DNA of 64,000 nt from Drosophila miranda. Lineage: Eukaryota > Arthropoda > Insecta > Diptera > Drosophilidae. The stretch spans positions 24,180,001 to 24,244,000 of the forward strand of contig NC_046675.1 of assembly GCF_003369915.1 (NCBI RefSeq). Direction: 5' to 3'. A program made the translations under genes and the position numbers. The notes under the pieces were generated by a model. The model saw only the letters and a program-made list of their open reading frames with translations. It was not told the origin of the DNA and did no database searches. Positions 25,098 to 36,715 of this stretch are shown here, in pieces (the stretch's first letter is position 1; every line of letters begins with the position of its first letter).

Positions 25098-25439
25098 CTG
25101 CCGACCGTGCGCAGTAGAAGAGAAAAAACTTAGTTTCGTCTCTTTTGCGGCTGCGTCGTTAGCACTCTTTTGCTTTCTTCGCTTTGCATTTGTTGTGTGC
25201 TGTGATTTTGTAATTATTATCAGGAAAACGCAGTGTTTAAATACTGTACAAAATAATTATAAATTGTATAAAAATTAAATTTATGACGGGACAAACCTTC
25301 ACAACGTAGGAGCAACACTAATAGAGAGTAATATTAAGTATAGTTGAGTTACACAGTGTAAGGACCTTTAAAAAGTATATTATTTTATCCAATATCTATA
25401 TGCCTGAGGATATACAAATTCTGGACAGAACGAAAAATT

Positions 25440-25700
25440 ATGGTACTGAACCAGCAGATTCCAGATTTATTCGACAAGAGAATGGTTTATTCGAAATAGC
25501 AGATACATGAGAATTAAAATATAATTTAGGTACAAAGATAATGCCCAAGTCATTAACTTTGTATAGGCGTTCCAAGGAAATGTTATTAATTGAGAAGTCA
25601 GACCTTTGTAAAGGCCATATTTTAAAAGACTTAACTGGGAACTAGACAAGAAATCTATCTCCTCAAAAGTGCAAGTCCAATCATTCCCAGTCAGTAATAG
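25440..25700 (-). mobile_element. decayed jockey-like RT fragment, unit 1
   Basis: The minus strand encodes SDFSINNISLERLYKVNDLG and IIFVPKLYFNSHVSAISNK in one frame, the segment after the RT palm that contains the typical DLG...KL.F..H.....NK pattern of jockey-clade elements. Stops on both sides mark it as dead. Confidence 0.65.
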
Positions 25701-26050
25701 GTTCAGTTGTGTGGAGGCCCGAAGGAGTCCTTGGCTTTATGAAAAGGTAGTCTGAGGAATTTTCTTACCCCTATACCATAAACTAATCTACTTTTCTCTT
25801 TTCTGGTTCCTGTATCTCGTCTCCTCACTACCAAAAATATCAAGATATGTTTCTGGTACCATATGTGTTTACAATAAATAGTTCCATCGTCTTGCCTTTG
25901 ATACTTATGCTTCCAATGTCAGATCTTAATTAATGAATAGTTTAAGTTAGCTTTCTTCTGTGTTGAATTTTTTGGCGAACTTGCCAGTAGCAGATAATTT
26001 ATGATTTGTACATTCTTCTTTCTACACAGTTTAACTGAACATAGAACATA

Positions 26051-26265
26051 TCCTTCGTTCTTGAGTGACTCGACCAGCAATAGGGACTCTCGATATTCTT
26101 GGTGTTCATGGGATTGATAAGCTCGGCTTCCGTTTCCTCTTCCCCGACATCAAATGACGCCTGCAGGCACTGGATGGCCATCTCAATGCTCGTGCTCTAA
26201 TTGTGGGACTTCACGTCCACCTGCTTGTTGAAATAGTCTACGAAGGTGCGGACAAAACTTCGCTG
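26051..26265 (-). pseudogene. Sgt: Sgt (small glutamine-rich TPR co-chaperone) N-terminal fragment, unit 1
   Basis: The minus strand reads RSFVRTFVDYFNKQVDVKSH, an in-frame TAG (26199-26197), then STSIEMAIQCLQASFDVGEE and ETEAELINPMNTKNIE. A frame change then gives SLLLVESLKNEG. This is the N-terminal homodimerisation domain of SGT proteins (compare VAIQCL and ESLKNEG in the family), which binds Get/Bag6 partners. The match stops just before the TPR repeats. With a stop and a frameshift it cannot make the protein. No intron is visible within the fragment, so it may be a retrocopy piece. Confidence 0.72.
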
Positions 26266-26778
26266 CACAACTGTAGTATTTATGTGATTTATGCTGAAAA
26301 ATTTTTAAATACACACATAAGAAAAATTGTCTCGAATTGTCTCGCACTCGACAACCTGTCAGTCCAGGCTTAAAAAATGGAAAGTCCAACATCGCGTGGT
26401 CCTCATGGAACATTCTTTTCAGTAGGCAACAACCGCTTAGGCCCGTAAATTCAAGAAAAATTTACTCAAGACTTAAATTCGTGTTGCAGGATACGTATTG
26501 TATTAAGGATCTTGAGACTTTGAGTATATTTCTCTTAGATGGTGGTGCCTGAGTCATCTTACAAAATCCACGCAGGCAAAAAGTCGGGCAAGAAATTTGT
26601 ACGTTACACATTTTACTATTCAAATTAGAATTAAAATTTTAAATAGATGTATTGGATCCGCTATATAAATATATTCCGGGGAAAACTATGAATAAATTAG
26701 TACATTTTAATAAAATTTCATTCTTTTATTTTATAAATAAAGTTTATAGTTAAACGGTGCTCTATTTCAACATGAATT

Positions 26779-29116
26779 TTTATTGGATGAGAGATTCGTA
26801 AAGGGAATAACCATCAATGAAATAATGTATAAATTGAAACAAAGGAACATTGGGTTTACTTTTTGGCTCTGGACTTGGGCTTGGCGGCCGTCGAACCAGC
26901 GGTCGACTTCTTGGATCCGCTAGCTGCCTTCGACGTGCTGGCAGCCGTGGACTTCTTTTTGGCCTTGATCAGGCCATCTAGCTCTAGGTTGTCTTTATCC
27001 TCGTCCTCATCCGAGTCTACGCGATTGGTTTCCCCCTCCTCGAGGTCCTCTTCCAGGCCCAGCAGCTCCTCATCGGCGGCACCTGCCTCCGACTTTTTCT
27101 TCTTGATGTTCGCCTGGGCGGAATAGGAATAGGCCATCACTTCCTTGTTGTAGGACCGCGTCAGGGCTGCCTTCACGCGGCCATCCACGGCATCCAGCGG
27201 GGACTTCTTGCCCGGCCAGGCGGTCAGCTCCACTAGCGAGTCGAGGTCCTCACGCAGCAGGTGGTAGTCCTTCATTACGTCCAGTGCAGCGGACACTCCA
27301 TCCTGGCCATCTTTGGCCAGCGGACGGGCTATGTTGTCCAGTAGAAAGGGAGCGTAGTCCAGCCGGACGGAAAGCCTGGAGCCGGAGGTGCAAGACCTAG
27401 TGTGATCATGCAGCTCCTGGGCTAGTCTCGCCCGTTTCGTGGTCCGCGAGTTCTTGCCCAGCCAGCCGTTTTGCCATTTTCTCTCCCGGGAGAACAGAGC
27501 TGAAAAATGCCTGCGTGGGCAGCAGACTCCAGGCGGAGTTGGCACGGATTCGTTTATCTATCATATCGCCAATACTAAGGGCATCCGCAGTGGCTGCCAC
27601 TTTGCTCAGAATATCCTTTCTGAAACAAAAGATGATAAAAGTTAATAAACTGATTCCTACTGGAGGATTTACCGAGACTCACTTATTGCCCTGTGGCGTG
27701 ACCTGGAGATAGTTCTGCTGGACAAACAGTGGCGCCAGACTGTAGTCGTGGAAGAATAAATCACATTTATCGGCGAAAGACATCCGCTTGTGCTCCTCGG
27801 CGCTGAAGACCTTGCGCACCACTTCCCAGGGTCCCAGCTTCAGATCTTTGGAGGCCGTCTTCAGCTCCACCTTAGCCTGCGATTGGGTGGGAATATCTTC
27901 TCCCGCACTCATCAGGGAAATGTGATTGATGGACTGACGAATATCGTTGTTTGTGGCTGCTATGATCTCCTCCACTTTGGCCGCCGAGATCTTGACCTTC
28001 TCCTTGAAGCATATGCTCATGATCTTGCCTTTGATCTGCTCGAGACGCGGCCGCTGGAAGCGCAGATCAAAGCAGTAGTTGACGAGAGATCGGATCTTCG
28101 GGTGATTGCGATCGTTGCACATGCAAATGATGGGTACGGAGCTGTCCTTGATAAGGGCAATTAGCTCCTGCATCCCGCCGCGGTCCTCGTTGCCAGCCAT
28201 GCCGTCCACCTCGTCCATGATTAGCACATGCTTTTTGGACACCGCCTGCGACTGTCCATTGAAGTAGCCATAGAGGGACTTGTTTCCCAGCAGCGTGGAC
28301 ACCTCATCCTTGAGCAGACGCTTGCTCCGAGTGTCGGAGGCATTGAACTCCACCGCATCGAAGCCCAGTTCCTTGACCACTAGCGTAGCTGTCGTTGTCT
28401 TTCCTATTCCTGGTGGTCCCGACAGCAGGGCAGCCTTGTAGAAGCTACCATCGTCGTTCTTGGCCTAGGGAACGTCGTTCCTCTCTCTTTCTCTCTTTGC
28501 CAATCCAGCATTCCTTTCGTCGAGGGGGAGTGGAGTGGTTGTGCGTAAGCGCGGGGAAAGCAGAGCAGGGTGTGCGGTGGTTTGGGGTGTGTCCCGGAAT
28601 TTACGTGCTTATTGAATTTTCAGCCCAAAAACGAGTTGCGCAAAAAAGAACCAAGAGCTGGGCTGGAGCTGTTGAGCGGCAAATAATTTCAATTAAATTA
28701 AGATCCGGGGCTAGAAATTTCTCATGGATTTTTGGCTGTTGCTCCGGTTTTCTTCTTTTGCGATGCTGCGCCCTTCACACAAAAACATATATACACACAA
28801 TAGAGCGAGAACTTAGGGAACTTTTTACGCATAAACATTTTATCAAGTGACAAACTGAAAAAAACGCGCCCTCGAGCAAATGAACGGTGAAAAACCATCG
28901 GTACACACTATTTTCTTTTGTCAATCGCTGTATTCCACTTGCACGCTAATTTTGTCCACTGTTCGAAGGTTTGCAACGCGTTAATAGATGCAATTTTATT
29001 GCATTTTTCACTGCTGCTGAGACTGGAGGATTGGCTGCAGCGACCCGTGTGTAGAAATTTCTCGTCCCGCTCACGACAACGCCATTTTTCTTTTGAGCCA
29101 GCTGAGGAGTGTGACC
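26779..29116 (-). other. predicted chimeric transcription unit A (Cdep promoter/5' UTR + Gnf1 3' half)
   Basis: The promoter at 29108-29218 is followed by about 630 nt of Cdep 5' UTR, the junction, Gnf1 exon 3 part, a spliceable intron, exon 4 and an AATAAA (minus strand) at 26784-26779. The first ATG in the Gnf1 frame would give a product of roughly 245 aa: Walker B to the end of exon 3, then about 50 exon 4 residues, then a frameshifted tail containing KRLAGQELADHETG. Out-of-frame ATGs precede it. Transcription is inferred. Confidence 0.45.
26856..28467 (-). pseudogene. Gnf1: headless Gnf1 copy, unit 1
   Basis: Contains Gnf1 exon 3 from the codons just before Walker A (28464) to its donor at 27683, an intact 63-nt intron, and exon 4 (27619-26856). 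PIP box, BRCT and exons 1-2 are missing. At the 5' end Trp515 of the intact gene is a TAG stop (28467-28465) beside the array junction. The first in-frame ATG is in Walker B (HVLIMDEVDG), so Walker A would not be translated from an ATG. Exon 4 has 3 nt in place of 29 at about 27468-27472, a 26-nt net loss that shifts the frame to an early stop. Confidence 0.88.
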
Positions 29117-29218
29117 GTTTAAGAATAATCAGACACCTTGCAATGAAATACTGAAATCGAAATCGATGACCGGGTTTTTCAGCTGATTTTAGGCCGATAA
29201 CCGAAGTCTGAAATCGAT
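28481..29218 (-). promoter_or_regulatory. duplicated Cdep promoter and truncated 5' UTR, unit 2
   Basis: Motif 1 (GGTCACACT on the minus strand, 29116-29108) and ATCGAT cores at 29162-29167 and 29213-29218 are intact. The 5' UTR exon is cut at 28481, so it lacks the predicted Cdep donor and runs straight into the unit 1 Gnf1 copy. Confidence 0.6.
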
Positions 29219-29359
29219 AAAGGCTGTTTCTTAGATGCATATTTTCGGTATATTGAAAAATGTGACCTTATATTTCTGTTTTCAAAACCATACCAAATTC
29301 ATAGAAAGACAGCTGAAAGATCCTGGAACGTCGCGAATCCTGTGGAAGGCAGCTTCATG

Positions 29360-29957
29360 TACTTGACAGAGTCGCCCTAGGACTCCATACGCTGCTCAGC
29401 GATGGGCGTATCCACCACAAGAGGAACAGAGGTGACAGCTGTTGGACCTACTCCTACTACAACAGCATTAACGTGACCAGGTAAATCACTCTCTCCACTA
29501 TTCACCCGCGTAATTTTGCTCCTAAAACGTTGCCTCTTCTGGGTTCTGGGCGAATCCGTAGGCATCATCGGTACCGGGGACTCGGAGAAGCCTCGCAACA
29601 CTGCCGTGTATGAAGTGTCTGCTCTTCTGGACAGATGTCGGCAGCCATAAGAAATCAGCCAACGGATGACCAGGCTGCGGGTCCGTTGTCGCCCTCAACG
29701 CGTATTATGTCAGAGCGCATGTCCAAGATTTCCTCTGTGGCGGATACGGTGCCACGCTCAACATCACGTTACGTTTGCCTGCAGCACCACCACGAATGTC
29801 AGTAAAATGCTGGCCCATCAATCCCATCAATGCGCCGCCCTGCTCCACCGCGATCTGCGACTAGTCCGACTCCAATTACAAGAGCAAAGAGATACAGGAG
29901 GAGGAGTTGGAGCATGGCTCCGGCAAGCATCCCACCGAACACCAATTTTTTGTATAG
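29360..29957 (+). pseudogene. unidentified decayed plus-strand gene, unit 2
   Basis: Copy of the unit 1 remnant. The intron acceptor has been lost (TTCTGGG in place of TTCTAGG near 29540), so even splicing would fail. The downstream coding-like segment and terminal TAG (29955-29957) remain. Confidence 0.5.
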
Positions 29958-29976
29958 ATTGATATTATTTGGTTGC

Positions 29977-30061
29977 TCTAGCTCTTATAATCTCTGAGCA
30001 CTAGACGCTCATAGGGACAGACAGACAGACATGGCTCTATCGACTCGCTCAAGAATTGGTT
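29977..30061 (+). mobile_element. dispersed-repeat scrap, unit 2
   Basis: Copy of the 85-bp stretch in unit 1. Confidence 0.5.
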
Positions 30062-30403
30062 CTGCCGACCGTGCGCAGTAGAAGAGAAAAAACTTAGTTT
30101 CGTCTCTTTTGCGGCTGCGTCGTTAGCACTCTTTTGCTTTCTTCGCTTTGCATTTGTTGTGTGCTGTGATTTTGTAATTATTATCAGGAAAACGCAGTGT
30201 TTAAATACTGTACAAAATAATTATAAATTGTATAAAAATTAAATTTATGACGGGACAAACCTTCACAACGTAGGAGCAACACTAATACAGAGTAATATTA
30301 AGTATAGTTGAGTTACACAGTGTAAGGACCTTTAAAAAGTATATTATTTTATCCAATATCTATATGCCTGAGGATATACAAATTCTGGACAGAACGAAAA
30401 ATT

Positions 30404-30664
30404 ATGGTACTGAATCAGCAGATTCCAGATTTATTCGACAAGAGAATGGTTTATTCGAAATAGCAGATACATGAGATTTAAAATATAATTTAGGTACAAA
30501 GATAATGCCCAAGTCATTAACTTTGTACAGGCGTTCCAAGGAAATGTTATTAATTGAGAAGTCAGACCTTTGTAAAGGCCATATTTTAAAAGACTTAACT
30601 GGGAACTAGACAAGAAATCTATCTCCTCAAAAGTGCAAGTCCAATCATTCCCAGTCAGTAATAG
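30404..30664 (-). mobile_element. decayed jockey-like RT fragment, unit 2
   Basis: Copy of the unit 1 fragment with private substitutions near 30475 and 30528. Confidence 0.65.
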
Positions 30665-31018
30665 GTTCAGTTGTGTGGAGGCCCGAAGGAGTCCTTGGCT
30701 TTATGAAAAGGTAGTCTGAGGAATTTTCTTACCCCTATACCATAAACTAATCTACTTTTCTCTTTTCTGGTTCCTGTATCTCGTCTCCTCACTACCAAAA
30801 ATATCAAGATATGTTTCTGGTACCATATGTGTTTACAATAAATAGTTCCATCGTCTTGCCTTTGATACTTATGCTTCCAATGTCAGATCTTAATTAATGA
30901 ATAGTTTAAGTTAGCTTTCTTCTGTGTTGAATTTTTTGGCGAACTTGCCAGTAGCAGATAATTTATGATTTGTACATTCTTCTTTCTACACAGTTTAACT
31001 GAACATAGAACATATGTA

Positions 31019-31233
31019 TCCTTCGTTCTTGAGTGACTCGACCAGCAATAGGGACTCTCGATATTCTTGGTGTTCATGGGATTGATAAGCTCGGCTTCCG
31101 TTTCCTCTTCCCCGACATCAAATGACGCCTGCAGGCACTGGATGGCCATCTCAATGCTCGTGCTCTAATTGTGGGACTTCACGTCCACCTGCTTGTTGAA
31201 ATAGTCTACGAAGGTGCGGACAAAACTTCGCTG
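31019..31233 (-). pseudogene. Sgt: Sgt fragment, unit 2
   Basis: Same broken fragment as unit 1, with the same in-frame TAG and frame change. A TGTA insertion lies just past its 3' end. Confidence 0.7.
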
Positions 31234-31746
31234 CACAACTGTAGTATTTATGTGATTTATGCTGAAAAATTTTTAAATACACACATAAGAAAAATTGTCT
31301 CGAATTGTCTCGCACTCGACAACCTGTCAGTCCAGGCTTAAAAAATGGAAAGTCCAACATCGCGTGGTCCTCATGGAACATTCTTTTCAGTATGCAACAA
31401 CCGCTTAGGCCCGTAAATTCAAGAAAAATTTACTCAAGACTTAAATTCGTGTTGCAGGATACGTATTGTATTAAGGATCTTGAGACTTTGAGTATATTTC
31501 TCTTAGATGGTGGTGCCTGAGTCATCTTACAAAATCCACGCAGGCAAAAAGTCGGGCAAGAAATTTGTACGTTACACATTTTACTATTCAAATTAGAATT
31601 AAAATTTTAAATAGATGTATTGGATCCGCTATATAAATATATTCCGGGGAAAACTATGAATAAATTAGTACATTTTAATAAAATTTCATTCTTTTATTTT
31701 ATAAATAAAGTTTATAGTTAAACGGTGCTCTATTTCAACATGAATT

Positions 31747-34085
31747 TTTATTGGATGAGAGATTCGTAAAGGGAATAACCATCAATGAAATAATGTATAA
31801 ATTGAAACAAAGGAACATTGGGTTTACTTTTTGGCTCTGGACTTGGGCTTGGCGGCCGTCGAACCAGCGGTCGACTTCTTGGATCCGCTAGCTGCCTTCG
31901 ACGTGCTGGCAGCCGTGGACTTCTTTTTGGCCTTGATCAGGCCATCTAGCTCTAGGTTGTCTTTATCCTCGTCCTCATCCGAGTCTACGCGATTGGTTTC
32001 CCCCTCCTCGAGGTCCTCTTCCAGGCCCAGCAGCTCCTCATCGGCGGCACCTGCCTCCGACTTTTTCTTCTTGATGTTCGCCTGGGCGGAATAGGAATAG
32101 GCCATCACTTCCTTGTTGTAGGACCGCGTCAGGGCCGCCTTCACGCGGCCATCCACGGCATCCAGCGGGGACTTCTTGCCCGGCCAGGCGGTCAGCTCCA
32201 CTAGCGAGTCGAGGTCCTCACGCAGCAGGTGGTAGTCCTTCATTACGTCCAGTGCAGCGGACACTCCATCCTGGCCATCTTTGGCCAGCGGACGGGCTAT
32301 GTTGTCCAGTAGAAAGGGAGCGTAGTCCAGCCGGACGGAAAGCCTGGAGCCGGAGGTGCAAGACCTAGTGTGATCATGCAGCTCCTGGGCTAGTCTCGCC
32401 CGTTTCGTGGTCCGCGAGTTCTTGCCCAGCCAGCCGTTTTGCCATTTTCTCTCCCGGGAGAACAGAGCTGAAAAATGCCTGCGTGGGCAGCAGACTCCAG
32501 GCGGAGTTGGCACGGATTCGTTTATCTATCATATCGCCAATACTAAGGGCATCCGCAGTGGCTGCCACTTTGCTCAGAATATCCTTTCTGAAACAAAAGA
32601 TGATAAAAGTTAATAAACTGATTCCTACTGGAGGATTTACCGAGACTCACTTATTGCCCTGTGGCGTGACCTGGAGATAGTTCTGCTGGACAAACAGTGG
32701 CGCCAGACTGTAGTCGTGGAAGAATAAATCACATTTATCGGCGAAAGACATCCGCTTGTGCTCCTCGGCGCTGAAGACCTTGCGCACCACTTCCCAGGGT
32801 CCCAGCTTCAGATCTTTGGAGGCCGTCTTCAGCTCCACCTTAGCCTGCGATTGGGTGGGAATATCTTCTCCCGCACTCATCAGGGAAATGTGATTGATGG
32901 ACTGACGAATATCGTTGTTTGTGGCTGCTATGATCTCCTCCACTTTGGCCGCCGAGATCTTGACCTTCTCCTTGAAGCATATGCTCATGATCTTGCCTTT
33001 GATCTGCTCGAGACGCGGCCGCTGGAAGCGCAGATCAAAGCAGTAGTTGACGAGAGATCGGATCTTCGGGTGATTGCGATCGTTGCACATGCAAATGATG
33101 GGTACGGAGCTGTCCTTGATAAGGGCAATTAGCTCCTGCATCCCGCCGCGGTCCTCGTTGCCAGCCATGCCGTCCACCTCGTCCATGATTAGCACATGCT
33201 TTTTGGACACCGCCTGCGACTGTCCATTGAAGTAGCCATAGAGGGACTTGTTTCCCAGCAGCGTGGACACCTCATCCTTGAGCAGACGCTTGCTCCGAGT
33301 GTCGGAGGCATTGAACTCCACCGCATCGAAGCCCAGTTCCTTGACCACTAGCGTAGCTGTCGTTGTCTTTCCTATTCCTGGTGGTCCCGACAGCAGGGCA
33401 GCCTTGTAGAAGCTACCATCGTCGTTCTTGGCCTAGGGAACGTCGTTCCTCTCTCTTTCTCTCTTTGCCAATCCAGCATTCCTTTCGTCGAGGGGGGAGT
33501 GGAGTGGTTGTGCGTAAGCGCGGGGAAAGCAGAGCAGGGTGTGCGGTGGTTTGGGGTGTGTCCCGGAATTTACGTGCTTATTGAATTTTCAGCCCAAAAA
33601 CGAGTTGCGCAAAAAAGAACCAAGAGCTGGGCTGGAGCTGTTGAGCGGCAAATAATTTCAATTAAATTAAGATCCGGGGCTAGAAATTTCTCATGGATTT
33701 TTGGCTGTTGCTCCGGTTTTCTTCTTTTGCGATGCTGCGCCCTTCACACAAAAACATATATACACACAATAGAGCGAGAACTTAGGGAACTTTTTACGCA
33801 TAAACATTTTATCAAGTGACAAACTGAAAAAAACGCGCCCTCGAGCAAATGAACGGTGAAAAACCATCGGTACACACTATTTTCTTTTGTCAATCGCTGT
33901 ATTCCACTTGCACGCTAATTTTGTCCACTGTTCGAAGGTTTGCAACGCGTTAATAGATGCAATTTTATTGCATTTTTCACTGCTGCTGAGACTGGAGGAT
34001 TGGCTGCAGCGACCCGTGTGTAGAAATTTCTCGTCCCGCTCACGACAACGCCATTTTTCTTTTGAGCCAGCTGAGGAGTGTGACC
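31747..34085 (-). other. predicted chimeric transcription unit B
   Basis: Same arrangement as unit A: unit 3 promoter feeding the unit 2 Gnf1 copy, with AATAAA on the minus strand at 31752-31747. Confidence 0.45.
31824..33435 (-). pseudogene. Gnf1: headless Gnf1 copy, unit 2
   Basis: Same structure as the unit 1 copy: TAG at 33435-33433, intact splice sites, the same 26-nt net loss at about 32436-32440. Its protein-level sequence is identical to units 1 and 3 over both exons. Confidence 0.88.
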
Positions 34086-34187
34086 GTTTAAGAATAATCA
34101 GACACCTTGCAATGAAATACTGAAATCGAAATCGATGACCGGGTTTTTCAGCTGATTTTAGGCCGATAACCGAAGTCTGAAATCGAT
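33449..34187 (-). promoter_or_regulatory. duplicated Cdep promoter and truncated 5' UTR, unit 3
   Basis: Motif 1 at 34085-34077 and ATCGAT cores at 34131-34136 and 34182-34187. The UTR runs into the unit 2 Gnf1 copy at 33449. Confidence 0.6.
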
Positions 34188-34328
34188 AAAGGCTGTTTCT
34201 TAGATGCATATTTTCGGTATATTGAAAAATGTGACCTTATATTTCTGTTTTCAAAACCATACCAAATTCATAGAAAGACAGCTGAAAGATCCTGGAACGT
34301 CGCGAATCCTGTGGAAGGCAGCTTCATG

Positions 34329-34926
34329 TACTTGACAGAGTCGCCCTAGGACTCCATACGCTGCTCAGCGATGGGCGTATCCACCACAAGAGGAACAGAG
34401 GTGACAGCTGTTGGACCTACTCCTACTACAACAGCATTAACGTGACCAGGTAAATCACTCTCTCCACTATTCACCCGCGTAATTTTGCTCCTAAAACGTT
34501 GCCTCTTCTGGGTTCTGGGCGAATCCGTAGGCATCATCGGTACCGGGGACTCGGAGAAGCCTCGCAACACTGCCGTGTATGAAGTGTCTGCTCTTCTGGA
34601 CAGATGTCGGCAGCCATAAGAAATCAGCCAACGGATGACCAGGCTGCGGGTCCGTTGTCGCCCTCAACGCGTATTATGTCAGAGCGCATGTCCAAGATTT
34701 CCTCTGTGGCGGATACGGTGCCACGCTCAACATCACGTTACGTTTGCCTGCAGCACCACCACGAATGTCAGTAAAATGCTGGCCCATCAATCCCATCAAT
34801 GCGCCGCCCTGCTCCACCGCGATCTGCGACTAGTCCGACTCCAATTACAAGAGCAAAGAGATACAGGAGGAGGAGTTGGAGCATGGCTCCGGCAAGCATC
34901 CCACCGAACACCAATTTTTTGTATAG
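34329..34926 (+). pseudogene. unidentified decayed plus-strand gene, unit 3
   Basis: Same as the unit 2 copy, including the lost intron acceptor. Confidence 0.5.
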
Positions 34927-34945
34927 ATTGATATTATTTGGTTGC

Positions 34946-35030
34946 TCTAGCTCTTATAATCTCTGAGCACTAGACGCTCATAGGGACAGACAGACAGACA
35001 TGGCTCTATCGACTCGCTCAAGAATTGGTT
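34946..35030 (+). mobile_element. dispersed-repeat scrap, unit 3
   Basis: Copy of the 85-bp stretch in unit 1. Confidence 0.5.
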
Positions 35031-35372
35031 CTGCCGACCGTGCGCAGTAGAAGAGAAAAAACTTAGTTTCGTCTCTTTTGCGGCTGCGTCGTTAGCACTC
35101 TTTTGCTTTCTTCGCTTTGCATTTGTTGTGTGCTGTGATTTTGTAATTATTATCAGGAAAACGCAGTGTTTAAATACTGTACAAAATAATTATAAATTGT
35201 ATAAAAATTAAATTTATGACGGGACAAACCTTCACAACGTAGGAGCAACACTAATAGAGAGTAATATTAAGTATAGTTGAGTTACACAGTGTAAGGACCT
35301 TTAAAAAGTATATTATTTTATCCAATATCTATATGCCTGAGGATATACAAATTCTGGACAGAACGAAAAATT

Positions 35373-35633
35373 ATGGTACTGAACCAGCAGATTCCAGATT
35401 TATTCGACAAGAGAATGGTTTATTCGAAATAGCAGATACATGAGAATTAAAATATAATTTAGGTACAAAGATAATGCCCAAGTCATTAACTTTGTATAGG
35501 CGTTCCAAGGAAATGTTATTAATTGAGAAGTCAGACCTTTGTAAAGGCCATATTTTAAAAGACTTAACTGGGAACTAGACAAGAAATCTATCTCCTCAAA
35601 AGTGCAAGTCCAATCATTCCCAGTCAGTAATAG
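35373..35633 (-). mobile_element. decayed jockey-like RT fragment, unit 3
   Basis: Copy of the unit 1 fragment. Confidence 0.65.
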
Positions 35634-35987
35634 GTTCAGTTGTGTGGAGGCCCGAAGGAGTCCTTGGCTTTATGAAAAGGTAGTCTGAGGAATTTTCTTA
35701 CCCCTATACCATAAACTAATCTACTTTTCTCTTTTCTGGTTCCTGTATCTCGTCTCCTCACTACCAAAAATATCAAGATATGTTTCTGGTACCATATGTG
35801 TTTACAATAAATAGTTCCATCGTCTTGCCTTTGATACTTATGCTTCCAATGTCAGATCTTAATTAATGAATAGTTTAAGTTAGCTTTCTTCTGTGTTGAA
35901 TTTTTTGGCGAACTTGCCAGTAGCAGATAATTTATGATTTGTACATTCTTCTTTCTACACAGTTTAACTGAACATAGAACATATGTA

Positions 35988-36202
35988 TCCTTCGTTCTTG
36001 AGTGACTCGACCAGCAATAGGGACTCTCGATATTCTTGGTGTTCATGGGATTGATAAGCTCGGCTTCCGTTTCCTCTTCCCCGACATCAAATGACGCCTG
36101 CAGGCACTGGATGGCCATCTCAATGCTCGTGCTCTAATTGTGGGACTTCACGTCCACCTGCTTGTTGAAATAGTCTACGAAGGTGCGGACAAAACTTCGC
36201 TG
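35988..36202 (-). pseudogene. Sgt: Sgt fragment, unit 3
   Basis: Same broken fragment, with the TGTA insertion shared with unit 2. Confidence 0.7.
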
Positions 36203-36715
36203 CACAACTGTAGTATTTATGTGATTTATGCTGAAAAATTTTTAAATACACACATAAGAAAAATTGTCTCGAATTGTCTCGCACTCGACAACCTGTCAGT
36301 CCAGGCTTAAAAAATGGAAAGTCCAACATCGCGTGGTCCTCATGGAACATTCTTTTCAGTATGCAACAACCGCTTAGGCCCGTAAATTCAAGAAAAATTT
36401 ACTCAAGACTTAAATTCGTGTTGCAGGATACGTATTGTATTAAGGATCTTGAGACTTTGAGTATATTTCTCTTAGATGGTGGTGCCTGAGTCATCTTACA
36501 AAATCCACGCAGGCAAAAAGTCGGGCAAGAAATTTGTACGTTACACATTTTACTATTCAAATTAGAATTAAAATTTTAAATAGATGTATTGGATCCGCTA
36601 TATAAATATATTCCGGGGAAAACTATGAATAAATTAGTACATTTTAATAAAATTTCATTCTTTTATTTTATAAATAAAGTTTATAGTTAAACGGTGCTCT
36701 ATTTCAACATGAATT

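Larger units (their letters stand above)
23549..28480. repeat. array unit 1
   Basis: The left end carries the promoter copy still attached to Cdep. The right part carries a headless Gnf1 copy. It lacks about 35 bp near 24633 that the other units keep, which explains its shorter length. It shares several ancestral-looking variants with unit 4 (for example CATATCC at 26048) against units 2 and 3. Confidence 0.9.
28481..33448. repeat. array unit 2
   Basis: Nearly identical to unit 3. It has private changes, for example in the jockey-like fragment near 30475 and 30528. It shares with unit 3 a 4-bp TGTA insertion at about 31014. Confidence 0.9.
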
